NCBI RefSeq assembly: GCF_042427745.1 | Contig: NZ_JBHMFA010000018.1 | DNA length: 64,000 nucleotides | Strand: one strand, 5' to 3' | Origin: Algibacter miyuki | GTDB lineage: Bacteria > Bacteroidota > Bacteroidia > Flavobacteriales > Flavobacteriaceae | In this document: piece after piece, positions 16,302 through 23,923 of the stretch | Layout: each line of letters opens with the position of its first letter | Numbering within the stretch: position 1 is the stretch's first letter | Translations under genes and position numbers: made by a program | Notes under the pieces: model-generated | Database searches by the model: none | What the model was told of the DNA's origin: nothing | Seen by the model: the letters and a program-made list of their open reading frames with translations, nothing else

Positions 16302-16859
16302 ATGGAAATAATTTTGAACCCTTGGCCATGGTATGTATCAGGCCCATTAATTGCCATGGTTATGGCACTACTACTCTATTTTGGCAAAACCTTCGGTATG
16401 TCATCCAACCTTCGCACACTTTGTGCCATTGGAGGCGCCGGTAAATTTGCCGATTTTTTTAAATTCAACTGGAGAGATCAACTTTGGAATCTTACCGTAG
16501 TACTAGGCGCTATTATAGGCGGCTTCATTGCAACGCATTATTTATCAAACGATACACTTATCGATTTAAACCCAGAAACGGTTGTCGAGCTTCAAAATAT
16601 GGGCTTTCAAAATGCAGGCGCATCACTTTTACCAAACGAACTATTCAGTATAGAAGTTATCAAATCACCTAAAGTATTAATCATATTAATTATTGGAGGT
16701 ATACTTGTCGGTTTCGGAACTCGATATGCAGGTGGTTGCACATCAGGCCATGCCATTACAGGGCTAAGCAGCTTACAAAAACCATCACTAATAGCCGTAA
16801 TTGGCTTTTTTATCGGTGGATTAATAATGACTAATCTTATTTTACCTCTAATATTTTAA
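16302..16859 (+). CDS. YeeE/YedE family thiosulfate/sulfur transporter subunit (large half)
   Basis: This 185-residue membrane protein has about five hydrophobic segments. GGCTSGHAITGLSSL near residue 145 is the conserved cysteine-containing signature of YeeE/YedE transporters, which import thiosulfate or move sulfane sulfur through a cysteine relay. It represents about half of a full YeeE and is paired with the smaller gene that follows 2 nt later; the split form is common in this phylum. It is first in a three-gene operon behind a Crp-type operator. The substrate in this organism is unproven. Confidence 0.85.
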   Translation: MEIILNPWPWYVSGPLIAMVMALLLYFGKTFGMSSNLRTLCAIGGAGKFADFFKFNWRDQLWNLTVVLGAIIGGFIATHYLSNDTLIDLNPETVVELQNMGFQNAGASLLPNELFSIEVIKSPKVLIILIIGGILVGFGTRYAGGCTSGHAITGLSSLQKPSLIAVIGFFIGGLIMTNLILPLIF

Positions 16860-16861
16860 CT

Positions 16862-17275
16862 ATGAAATTTATAAAATTCTTATTAGTAGGCATTGTCTTC
16901 GGTATTCTATTAGTAAAATCCGAAGCCGTTTCTTGGTATCGTATTTACGAAATGTTCCGTTTTCAATCCTTTCATATGTACGGCATTATTGGTACAGCCG
17001 TAATATCAGGTATTTTGTTTTTACAAATCTCAAAAAGAGGTTATATCAAAAGCATAAAAGGCGCCGATATATTTGTTCCTAAAAAAGACAACGGCATCAC
17101 TCGCTATATTGTTGGCGGAATCATTTTTGGCTTAGGTTGGGCACTTATCGGTGCATGTCCAGGCCCAATGTACATTCTTTTAGGTACCGGTGTTTCTAGT
17201 ATGCTTATTGTAATTGCCGCAGCCATAGTTGGTACATTTATTTACGGTATGCTAAAAAGTAAACTCCCACACTAA
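16862..17275 (+). CDS. YeeE/YedE family transporter subunit (small half, DUF6691-type)
   Basis: This 137-residue protein has four hydrophobic segments and the motif GACPGPMYILLGTG near residue 98, the second cysteine signature of a split YeeE/YedE transporter. It probably forms one channel with the preceding product. It starts 2 nt after that gene, and its stop codon abuts the next start codon, indicating one transcript. A basic loop after the second segment (SKRGYIKSIKGAD) should face the cytoplasm. Confidence 0.85.
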   Translation: MKFIKFLLVGIVFGILLVKSEAVSWYRIYEMFRFQSFHMYGIIGTAVISGILFLQISKRGYIKSIKGADIFVPKKDNGITRYIVGGIIFGLGWALIGACPGPMYILLGTGVSSMLIVIAAAIVGTFIYGMLKSKLPH

Positions 17276-18070
17276 ATGGATAGCTCTCAAATTATAGGTT
17301 ATGTAGGCGCGCTAATTGTTGGTCTTGTTTTGGGCCTCATTGGTGGTGGCGGATCTATATTAACCGTACCATTATTAGTCTATTTACTAGGATACAACCC
17401 CATTGTTGCAACAGCATATTCTTTATTTGTTGTCGGAACCACCTCGCTTGTAGGTACTTTACAGAAATTTAAAGAAGGTTTGGTGGATGTTAAAACCGGT
17501 TTAGCCTTTTCGTTTCCATCCTTTATAGCCGTGTATTTATCTCGTCGCTATTTAGTTCCTAATATTCCAGAAACCTTATTTAAAGTTGGCGATTTCACGC
17601 TAACGAAAGACATGAGTATCATGGTGTTTTTTGCTATAATCATGCTTATAGCATCCATTTCCATGATAAAAAAAGGAAAGAATGAAGATAATGTCACAAC
17701 AACAAGCCAACCTTATTTTAAAACCTTCATTCAAGGATTAACAATAGGTACCATTACTGGCCTAATTGGTGCAGGTGGCGGATTTTTATATGTTCCAGCA
17801 TTAGTACTTTGGGCCAACATACCCATGAAAAAAGCTGTAGGAACATCATTAATCATTGTCACTATAAATTCACTTATTGGGTTTACAGGTGATATGCAAA
17901 CATTAGAAATCGAATGGACCTTTCTTTTAACTTTTACAGCTATATCCATTTTTGGAATTATTTTAGGTAACTATTTTTCTAAATTTATTAGCAGCAGTAA
18001 ACTCAAAAAAAGCTTCGGTTTTTTTGTACTACTAATGGCCGTATACATAATGTACAAAGAGCTTATGTAA
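17276..18070 (+). CDS. TauE/SafE family sulfite/sulfonate exporter
   Basis: This 264-residue inner-membrane protein has about eight hydrophobic helices. The two halves carry the paired family motifs GLIGGGGSILTVPLLVYLLGYNP near residue 20 and GLIGAGGGFLYVPALVLWANIPMKKAVGTSL near residue 165. Members export sulfite or organosulfonates. Next to a persulfide dioxygenase, which produces sulfite, a sulfite exporter is a sensible assignment. Translation starts directly at the end of the previous gene. The end of the gene overlaps the operator of the next transcription unit. Confidence 0.88.
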   Translation: MDSSQIIGYVGALIVGLVLGLIGGGGSILTVPLLVYLLGYNPIVATAYSLFVVGTTSLVGTLQKFKEGLVDVKTGLAFSFPSFIAVYLSRRYLVPNIPETLFKVGDFTLTKDMSIMVFFAIIMLIASISMIKKGKNEDNVTTTSQPYFKTFIQGLTIGTITGLIGAGGGFLYVPALVLWANIPMKKAVGTSLIIVTINSLIGFTGDMQTLEIEWTFLLTFTAISIFGIILGNYFSKFISSSKLKKSFGFFVLLMAVYIMYKELM

Positions 18071-18110
18071 TAATTGTAACGTAGCAAACCATTAAAGTTT
18101 CTTAATTTTG
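18067..18110 (+). promoter_or_regulatory. Crp/Fnr-type operator and promoter of MBL/rhodanese gene
   Basis: GTAATAATTGTAAC (18067-18080) matches the reverse complement of the site at 16242 at 12 of 14 bases. It is again 22 nt before a -7 box, TAATTTTG (18103-18110). The first bases overlap the stop codon of the exporter gene. This suggests that both sulfur units are controlled by the Crp/Fnr protein encoded at 15313. Confidence 0.6.
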
Positions 18111-18178
18111 AACCAAGAAATAAAAAAACGTATAGATTTCATTCATAGTGAAATCATCAAATCATAAAAAATTAAAAC

Positions 18179-19591
18179 ATGAAAATAGAACAAATATATA
18201 CCGGTTGCTTAGCTCAAGGCGCTTACTACATAGAATCTAACGGCGAAGTTGCTATTATAGATCCATTGCGTGAAACACAACAATATGTAGACAAAGCAAA
18301 TAAAGAAAATGCTAAAATAAAATATATTTTTGAAACGCATTTTCATGCCGATTTTGTTTCTGGTCATGTTGATTTAGCTAAAAAAACCGGAGCAACTATT
18401 GTTTTTGGACCAAATGCAGAAACCGATTATAACGCATACATAGCCAAAGACAACGAAACCTTTAAAATTGGAGAAATCACTATTAAAGTATTGCATACAC
18501 CTGGGCATACATTAGAATCTTCTACCTATTTATTGATTGATGAAGACGGAAAAAACCATGCGATCTTCTCTGGAGACACTCTGTTTTTAGGTGATGTTGG
18601 CCGACCTGATTTAGCCATAAAATCTGATTTAACAAAAGAAGATTTAGCTGCGATGTTGTTCGATTCACTTCGTGACAAAATTATGCCACTTGCCGACGAT
18701 GTTATTGTATATCCAGCTCACGGCGCAGGCTCTGCTTGCGGAAAAAACCTAAGCAAAGAAACCGTTGGTATTTTAGGTGAACAGAAAAAAACAAATTATG
18801 CTTTACGTGCTGATATGACGCGTGAAGAATTTATAAAAGAAGTGCTTGATGGTATTGCTCCACCACCACAATATTTTGCAAAAAATGCCATGATGAATAA
18901 ATCGGGCTACGATAATTTTGAAACTATTCTAAAAAAAGGAGATACACCACTTTCTCCAGAAGCTTTTGAAGCGATGGCTAATAGTGAAGATGCTTTAGTT
19001 TTAGACGTTAGGCATCAAGACGATTTTGTAAAAGGCCATATTCCTAATTCTATTTCTATTGGTATTCAAGGTGGGTTTGCGCCATGGGTTGGAGCTTTAA
19101 TAACCGATTTAAAACAACCTATTTTACTTGTAGTTCCTGAAGGAAAGGCACAGGAAACTGTTACTAGACTATCTCGTGTAGGTTACGATAATACTTTAGG
19201 CTACTTAGAAGGTGGCATAGAAAGCTGGAAAACCGCAGGAAAAGACATTGAAACCATTGATTCTATATCTGTAGATGAATTCTCTAAACGTTTTAATACT
19301 GAAAACATAGAAGTTTTAGACGTTAGAAAAGATGGAGAATATAACTCGGAGCATTTAAAAGGCGACAACGTTAAACATTTTGCCTTAGACTATATTAACG
19401 ATAATATGAACAGTATCGATAAAAACCAAACTTATTACGTGCATTGTGCTGGTGGTTATCGCTCGGTAATAGCGGCTTCTATTTTAAAAGCAAGAGGTTT
19501 TGATAACTTAATTGATATTGCTGGTGGATTTGGAGCTATTAAAAATTCCGATTTACCAACCACAGATTTCGTATGTCCATCAACACTATAA
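18179..19591 (+). CDS. MBL-fold persulfide dioxygenase fused to two rhodanese domains
   Basis: This 470-residue protein joins an ETHE1-like metallo-beta-lactamase domain (1-250) to two rhodanese domains. Metal ligands are visible: H54, H56 and D58 in THFHADF, H63, the His of HTPGHTLES, the Asp of FSGDTLFLGDVGRPDL, and the His of VYPAHGAGSACG. Family members oxidise glutathione or protein persulfide to sulfite. The first rhodanese (about 255-345) lacks the catalytic Cys, having VVPEG in the loop. The second (365-460) keeps it near residue 423 in CAGGYRS. Gene order with YeeE, TauE and a Crp/Fnr regulator supports a role in sulfide detoxification or thiosulfate use. Confidence 0.9.
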   Translation: MKIEQIYTGCLAQGAYYIESNGEVAIIDPLRETQQYVDKANKENAKIKYIFETHFHADFVSGHVDLAKKTGATIVFGPNAETDYNAYIAKDNETFKIGEITIKVLHTPGHTLESSTYLLIDEDGKNHAIFSGDTLFLGDVGRPDLAIKSDLTKEDLAAMLFDSLRDKIMPLADDVIVYPAHGAGSACGKNLSKETVGILGEQKKTNYALRADMTREEFIKEVLDGIAPPPQYFAKNAMMNKSGYDNFETILKKGDTPLSPEAFEAMANSEDALVLDVRHQDDFVKGHIPNSISIGIQGGFAPWVGALITDLKQPILLVVPEGKAQETVTRLSRVGYDNTLGYLEGGIESWKTAGKDIETIDSISVDEFSKRFNTENIEVLDVRKDGEYNSEHLKGDNVKHFALDYINDNMNSIDKNQTYYVHCAGGYRSVIAASILKARGFDNLIDIAGGFGAIKNSDLPTTDFVCPSTL

Positions 19592-19615
19592 ATAATAGTC
19601 TTTTATTTTTTAGAC

Positions 19616-19822
19616 ATGGAAAAGAATATAGGTTCTATCGATAAAGCCATTAGAATACTTACTGGAATTACGGTTGCTTTACTGTATTATTTTAATATTA
19701 TTTCAGGGACTTTAGCTTTTGTTTTAATGGTCGTTGCCATTATTTTACTGGTAACGAGTTTGATTAATTCCTGTCCAATTTATAGTCTTCTTAAAATAAA
19801 CTCCACTAAAAAAGAAAAATAG
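19616..19822 (+). CDS. Small DUF2892 membrane protein (YgaP transmembrane-like)
   Basis: This 68-residue protein starts with MEKNIGSIDKAIRILTGI, a typical DUF2892 opening, followed by two hydrophobic helices and INSCPIYSLL. The same domain forms the membrane part of the rhodanese YgaP. It lies 24 nt after the rhodanese fusion gene and ends at a strong terminator, so it probably supports the same sulfur-transfer function at the membrane. Confidence 0.82.
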   Translation: MEKNIGSIDKAIRILTGITVALLYYFNIISGTLAFVLMVVAIILLVTSLINSCPIYSLLKINSTKKEK

Positions 19823-19842
19823 AGAATTACATTAATAGCAAA

Positions 19843-19880
19843 AAAAAGACCTTTCAAATAAAATTTTGAAAGGTCTTTTT
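19843..19880. terminator. Bidirectional terminator between sulfur genes and clpS
   Basis: A 16-bp perfect stem (19843-19858 with 19865-19880) has a 6-nt loop, with A-rich left and T-rich right arms. It can end transcription from both convergent units. Confidence 0.9.
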
Positions 19881-19900
19881 AATTTTTGCTTATATATATT

Positions 19901-20176
19901 TTACACGAGCTCGGCACTTAAACCAGCTTCTAACAGCATAGAACAGCGTGGTTTTAAATCGTCTAGCAAACCGGTTTTTACGGTACATTTCCCTTTGTAA
20001 TGCACTAACATAGCACATTGTTCTGCTTGCTCTGGCGTGTGCTCGCAAGCATAAATTAATGTCTCGATAACATGGTCGAAGGTGTTTACATCATCGTTAT
20101 GCAAAACAATCTCGTTTTGAGTTAAAACCTCCTCTTCTAATAATAATTCTTCAGATGTTTGTTCTCTTGTACTCAT
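19901..20176 (-). CDS. clpS: ATP-dependent Clp protease adaptor ClpS
   Basis: This 91-residue adaptor delivers N-degron substrates to ClpA/ClpC-ClpP. The signature is clear: LHNDDVNTFDHVIETLIYACEHTPEQAEQCAMLVHYKGKC, containing the NDD-TF substrate pocket and the conserved YKGKC segment. I start at the ATG at 20176 (MSTREQTSEE) because the upstream extension is unlike the family. It follows prmA in the same direction, a conserved pairing in Flavobacteriaceae. Confidence 0.92.
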   Translation of the reverse strand: MSTREQTSEELLLEEEVLTQNEIVLHNDDVNTFDHVIETLIYACEHTPEQAEQCAMLVHYKGKCTVKTGLLDDLKPRCSMLLEAGLSAELV

Positions 20177-20245
20177 AATAATCCTTTGTTTTTTCAAATA
20201 TTTTTTCGTTAGAAAAAGCATTTACATTAGCCATTAATTATTCTA

Positions 20246-21082
20246 CTAATTTAGAAATTTTAACGATACCCAATTGTTTCTTTCTAACTTTTCTTCAAAT
20301 TTTAACAAATGTTTTTCGCATTCCGCTGTAATTAACGGAATATCCTCAGCGTAAAATCCGCTTAAAAACAACATCCCATTTTCATTTAAGCAAGATGCAT
20401 AAACCCCCATATCTTGCAGTAAGATATTACGGTTAATATTAGCTATAATAACATCGTAACTTTTGCCTTTTAAAACAGAAGCATCACCTTCTATTACTGT
20501 AATATGTTTCGCATTATTACGCTCTACATTTTCCAAACTATTAAGGTAACACCAGTTATCATAATCTACCGCGTCTAAAGGTTTTGCGCCTTTCATTTCA
20601 GCTAAAATCGCCAAAACACCAGTACCACAACCCATATCTAAAACCGATTTATCTTTTAAATCTGTTTTTAATACATGTTGAATCATCATGTGCGTGGTTT
20701 CGTGATGCCCCGTACCAAAACTCATTTTTGGCTCTATAATAATATCGTAAGTTGTATCTGGTTTCTCATGAAATGGTGCACGTACAGAACAGGCATCATC
20801 AACAATGATAGGATTGAAATTCTTTTCCCATTCCTCGTTCCAGTTGGTTTGTTCTATTTCGTTGAATTCGTAGGTAATTTCGAATTCATCAGAGTTCAAT
20901 ATTTGAATATCGTCTAAAATATCGGCATTCCATTCTTCTTTTTGAATGTATGCTGTGGCACCATCTTCGTTTTCTACAAAGCTTTCGAAACCGGCGTAAC
21001 CCAATTCGGCTATTAAGATTTCGACTGCGGGTTGTAATGGTTTTACTTTAAATTGATACCCGATATAAATAATGTTTGACAT
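20246..21082 (-). CDS. prmA: Ribosomal protein L11 methyltransferase
   Basis: This 278-residue enzyme trimethylates ribosomal protein L11 using SAM. The class I methyltransferase motif LDMGCGTGVLAILAEMKGA lies near residue 145, preceded by the family-specific PKMSFGTGHHETTHMM, and VIIANINRNIL is the catalytic-loop motif. It precedes clpS. On the minus strand TAAATTTG (21109-21102) is a likely -7 box with the TTTGCACTC context also seen at tRNA promoters in this window. Confidence 0.94.
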   Translation of the reverse strand: MSNIIYIGYQFKVKPLQPAVEILIAELGYAGFESFVENEDGATAYIQKEEWNADILDDIQILNSDEFEITYEFNEIEQTNWNEEWEKNFNPIIVDDACSVRAPFHEKPDTTYDIIIEPKMSFGTGHHETTHMMIQHVLKTDLKDKSVLDMGCGTGVLAILAEMKGAKPLDAVDYDNWCYLNSLENVERNNAKHITVIEGDASVLKGKSYDVIIANINRNILLQDMGVYASCLNENGMLFLSGFYAEDIPLITAECEKHLLKFEEKLERNNWVSLKFLN

Positions 21083-21109
21083 GACGTGTTTTATTAGAGT
21101 GCAAATTTA

Positions 21110-21255
21110 AGTGTTATTAACGGAGTTCGTTATAAAATTTTATTAAAAATTAGTTTGAAGTGGTTACTTTATTACGGTTCTAGTCCTGCCAACATTAGTA
21201 GATATCACGCACAATTCCGTAAACCAGATTTGTTTTTCCTTTTCAAGAAAACAAA
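21110..21255. other. Non-coding gap upstream of prmA
   Basis: No gene or RNA is recognisable. It contains the -33 region of the prmA promoter and AT-rich sequence up to the tpiA terminator. Confidence 0.4.
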
Positions 21256-21288
21256 AAACACCTTACCAATTGAATGATAAGGTGTTTT
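21256..21288 (-). terminator. Terminator downstream of tpiA
   Basis: AACACCTTA (21257-21265) pairs with TAAGGTGTT (21278-21286) around a 12-nt loop. The A-rich left flank gives a T-run on the minus strand. The dispersed repeat copy B lies between tpiA and this hairpin. Confidence 0.75.
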
Positions 21289-21306
21289 TAATATGGTACT
21301 GGGTTG

Positions 21307-21467
21307 GCCCGCGTTAGGGATTGAGGCTTTGTTGGAGCTCTTTTTGTGTGGTTGCACTTATGCAACACAAAAAAGCGACTGCCAAAATATTTATATTCAT
21401 GAGTTCTTTAATTGAAAAATAAGACGGCACGAATAAAGCCCGACCCTTTTCGGGGAACGCCCAAATT
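21307..21467 (-). repeat. Dispersed intergenic repeat, copy B
   Basis: Read on the minus strand it begins ATTTGGGCGTTCCCC, then GGGTCGGGCT, and ends CTCAATCCCTAACGCGGGC, as in copies A and C. Its centre is longer and holds a different hairpin of about 15 bp (21341-21356 with 21361-21373, one bulge). It starts within 7 bases of the tpiA stop codon. Confidence 0.65.
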
Positions 21468-21472
21468 ATTTT

Positions 21473-22222
21473 TTAAAAGGCATTTACAATTGCGAAAAAA
21501 TCTTCAGCATTTAAAGCTGCTCCACCAATTAAACCGCCATCGACGTCTGGTTTAGAGAAAATTTCTTCAGCATTTGCTGGCTTAACACTACCTCCGTAAA
21601 GGATTGAAACCTCATCGGCTACATCATTTCCGTATTTATCGGCTAGTGTTTTTCTAATAAACGCATGCATATCTTGTGCTTGCTCTGGGCTCGCTGTTTC
21701 GCCTGTACCAATAGCCCAAACAGGCTCGTAAGCTAAAACGATGTTCTGAAATGCCGCTGCATCTAAATGAAACAAAGCGTTTTTAATTTGGTTACCTACA
21801 ATGGTTTCTTCGTTACCCGATTTTCTGTCGGCTAATTCTTCTCCAAAACAAAAGATAACGCGCATTCCTTTTGCTAAGGCTGCATCTACTTTTTTTGCTA
21901 ATAACTCGTCGGTTTCATTAAAATATTCACGACGTTCGCTATGCCCTAATATTACGGTATTGATACCGATACTTTTTAACATGCTTGCGCTAATTTCGCC
22001 AGTATAGGCGCCATTTTCGGCAAAGTGCATGTTTTGTGCAACGACTTCAATATTTGACATTTTTAAAGTTTGATATGCCTGAAATAAATTGGTGTATGTT
22101 GGTGCCACCATTACTTCGGCATTAGAGGTTGTTCTTTGGTTTTTTAAGGCGGTTAATAAAGATTCAGTTTGTGCTAAATCGTTATTCATTTTCCAGTTTC
22201 CTGCTACAATATTTTTTCTCAT
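21473..22222 (-). CDS. tpiA: Triosephosphate isomerase
   Basis: This 249-residue TIM-barrel enzyme interconverts dihydroxyacetone phosphate and glyceraldehyde 3-phosphate. Active-site residues are visible: N and K in VAGNWKMN, the catalytic His in ILGHSERREYF, the catalytic Glu in LAYEPVWAIGTG, and the phosphate loop ILYGGSVKPANA. I start at the ATG at 22222 (MRKNIVAGNWKMN) as in other family members. It follows the thioredoxin-like gene. Confidence 0.97.
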   Translation of the reverse strand: MRKNIVAGNWKMNNDLAQTESLLTALKNQRTTSNAEVMVAPTYTNLFQAYQTLKMSNIEVVAQNMHFAENGAYTGEISASMLKSIGINTVILGHSERREYFNETDELLAKKVDAALAKGMRVIFCFGEELADRKSGNEETIVGNQIKNALFHLDAAAFQNIVLAYEPVWAIGTGETASPEQAQDMHAFIRKTLADKYGNDVADEVSILYGGSVKPANAEEIFSKPDVDGGLIGGAALNAEDFFAIVNAF

Positions 22223-22300
22223 GGCTGAAATTAACCTTACCAATACAAGCAAGGTGTCTTTTTATTAGTTAATAATTGTTGTTTTCTACTGCTAAAATAG

Positions 22301-22789
22301 TTAATTTTTTAATGCTTCTATCAACTTATCGTCATCAGCTTCGATAACATTAAATACAACGATTTCGCCAGCTTTATTTATTACCATATATCTTGGAATC
22401 CAACTGATGTTTAAAAAATCGGCAAAATCGCAATCTTTTGCATTTGGCATAAAGTAATGATCGCCTTCCACTTGGTATTTCACAATACCGCGTTGCCACG
22501 CCCCTTGTTCTCTATCTAAAGATAAAAATACATAAGCTACATCTGGATTATTAGCTTGTAATGCTTTAACTTTTGGCATACCTTTAATGCAATCGCTGCA
22601 CCAAGACGCCCAAACATCTATAACGATAGTTTTGCCTTTATGCTTATCTAATATGCTTTGAAAGGTTACTTCTGTACCGTTTTGAGCGATGAAGGTATCG
22701 TTTAAAGCTTCGGTTGAAAATTGCTTTGGCTCATCTTTACAGCTTAAAAAACTAATTAATAAAATGAAAATATACTTTAACTTGTTCAT
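22301..22789 (-). CDS. TlpA-like thioredoxin-fold lipoprotein
   Basis: This 162-residue protein has a lipoprotein signal (KYIFILLISFLSC) with the lipidated Cys near residue 17. The thioredoxin fold has WASWCSDCIKGMPKVK, a CxxC redox pair with Ser-Asp between the cysteines, and a cis-Pro in SWIPRYMVINKAG. It probably acts as a periplasmic thiol reductant or disulfide exchange factor. It sits in the conserved DoxX/permease/tpiA neighbourhood. The substrate is unknown. Confidence 0.82.
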   Translation of the reverse strand: MNKLKYIFILLISFLSCKDEPKQFSTEALNDTFIAQNGTEVTFQSILDKHKGKTIVIDVWASWCSDCIKGMPKVKALQANNPDVAYVFLSLDREQGAWQRGIVKYQVEGDHYFMPNAKDCDFADFLNISWIPRYMVINKAGEIVVFNVIEADDDKLIEALKN

Positions 22790-22834
22790 ATAAAAAGGGT
22801 TTGAAAATGTTTACGCTTTCGCGGAAATAAAAAT

Positions 22835-23908
22835 TTATTTTAATTTCACTTTTGGGTCTAACCAAACATAGATTAAGTCGACAAAAATGTTGATAATTAC
22901 AAATAACACGGCAATAACTAAAACGGCGCCCATTATGACGGGTAAATCGAGTGTATTAAGCGCATTAACGATTTCTTTACCGAGGCCGTTCCATCCGAAA
23001 ATATATTCTACAAAAACCGCGCCCGCTAGCATAGATGCAAACCAACCTGATATAGCGGTTACTACTGGGTTTAATGCATTTTTAACAGCATGTTTTTTTA
23101 TGATTTGAAATTCGCTAAGTCCTTTAGCACGTGCTGTACGAATGTAATCTTGATTAAATACTTCCAACAATGAATTCCGCATTAACTGAATAACGACGGC
23201 CAAGGGACGAATACCTAAAACAACGGCTGGTAATATTAAATTTTTCCATTTAATATGCATGGCTTCGCCGAAATCGTCCAGTTCGTACAAACTGCCCGTC
23301 ATTTCTAAATTAGTGTATTCGTGTAATAAAAAACCGAAAAACCAGGCAAAAAGAATAGCGCTAAAAAAGGACGGCACACTCATACCTAAAGTACTAAAAA
23401 TCTGTATGGTTTTATCAATCCATTGATCTTTATATAATGCGGAAACAATGCCTAAAATAATACCCAAAATCATGGCGATTACAATAGCCGACACGGCTAA
23501 AACAAAAGTATTAGGTAAAGTTTCGGCTAGTACCTGACTTACTTTTTTGCCTTGTTTTGTAAAGGATTCTCGTAAATACGGGAATTTTAAAACGATTGTC
23601 GTATTTCCGATAGTAAATAAATTTGCTGCTGAATATTTTCCATCACGTAAAAAGGTGTAATCTTCCTTTTGATTGCAATGAAAGGAAATAGGCGACAAAT
23701 CATTCAAGTAATAGAAATACTGTGTACTTACAGGTTTATCGAAACCGTATTTTTGTTTGACAATTGCGAGTTGTTCGCTGTCTTCATTTTGACCCAACAT
23801 CATTTGAGCCGGATCGCCAGGAAGCACATTGAATAAAAAGAAAATAACGGTAACCACCCCAAATAATGTGAGGAAAGCGTAAGTTATTTTGTTTATTAAG
23901 TAGCTCAA
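22835..23908 (-). CDS. DppB/OppB-type ABC transporter permease
   Basis: This 357-residue permease has the N-terminal LFGVVTVIFFLFNVLPGDPA of dipeptide/oligopeptide permeases, about six membrane helices and the cytoplasmic EAA-like loop FNQDYIRTARAKGLSEFQIIKKHAVKNALNP. Residues 75-125 form a hydrophilic periplasmic insertion containing two charged segments. The start codon is TTG at 23908; an in-frame stop lies three codons upstream and the next Met is too far inside. No partner permease, ATPase or binding protein is adjacent, so it must work with subunits encoded elsewhere. Confidence 0.85.
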   Translation of the reverse strand: MSYLINKITYAFLTLFGVVTVIFFLFNVLPGDPAQMMLGQNEDSEQLAIVKQKYGFDKPVSTQYFYYLNDLSPISFHCNQKEDYTFLRDGKYSAANLFTIGNTTIVLKFPYLRESFTKQGKKVSQVLAETLPNTFVLAVSAIVIAMILGIILGIVSALYKDQWIDKTIQIFSTLGMSVPSFFSAILFAWFFGFLLHEYTNLEMTGSLYELDDFGEAMHIKWKNLILPAVVLGIRPLAVVIQLMRNSLLEVFNQDYIRTARAKGLSEFQIIKKHAVKNALNPVVTAISGWFASMLAGAVFVEYIFGWNGLGKEIVNALNTLDLPVIMGAVLVIAVLFVIINIFVDLIYVWLDPKVKLK

Positions 23909-23923
23909 TATGGGTTATTAGTT

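Noticed and set aside
20675..20917. Plus-strand 80-codon frame inside prmA
   Set aside because: It is antisense to the conserved methyltransferase motifs and has no independent support.
22816..22830. CGCTTTCGCGGAA-type sequence at 22816 and again near 51616 as a repeat
   Set aside because: The shared word is short and one copy is inside a coding frame. It is not enough to call a repeat family.
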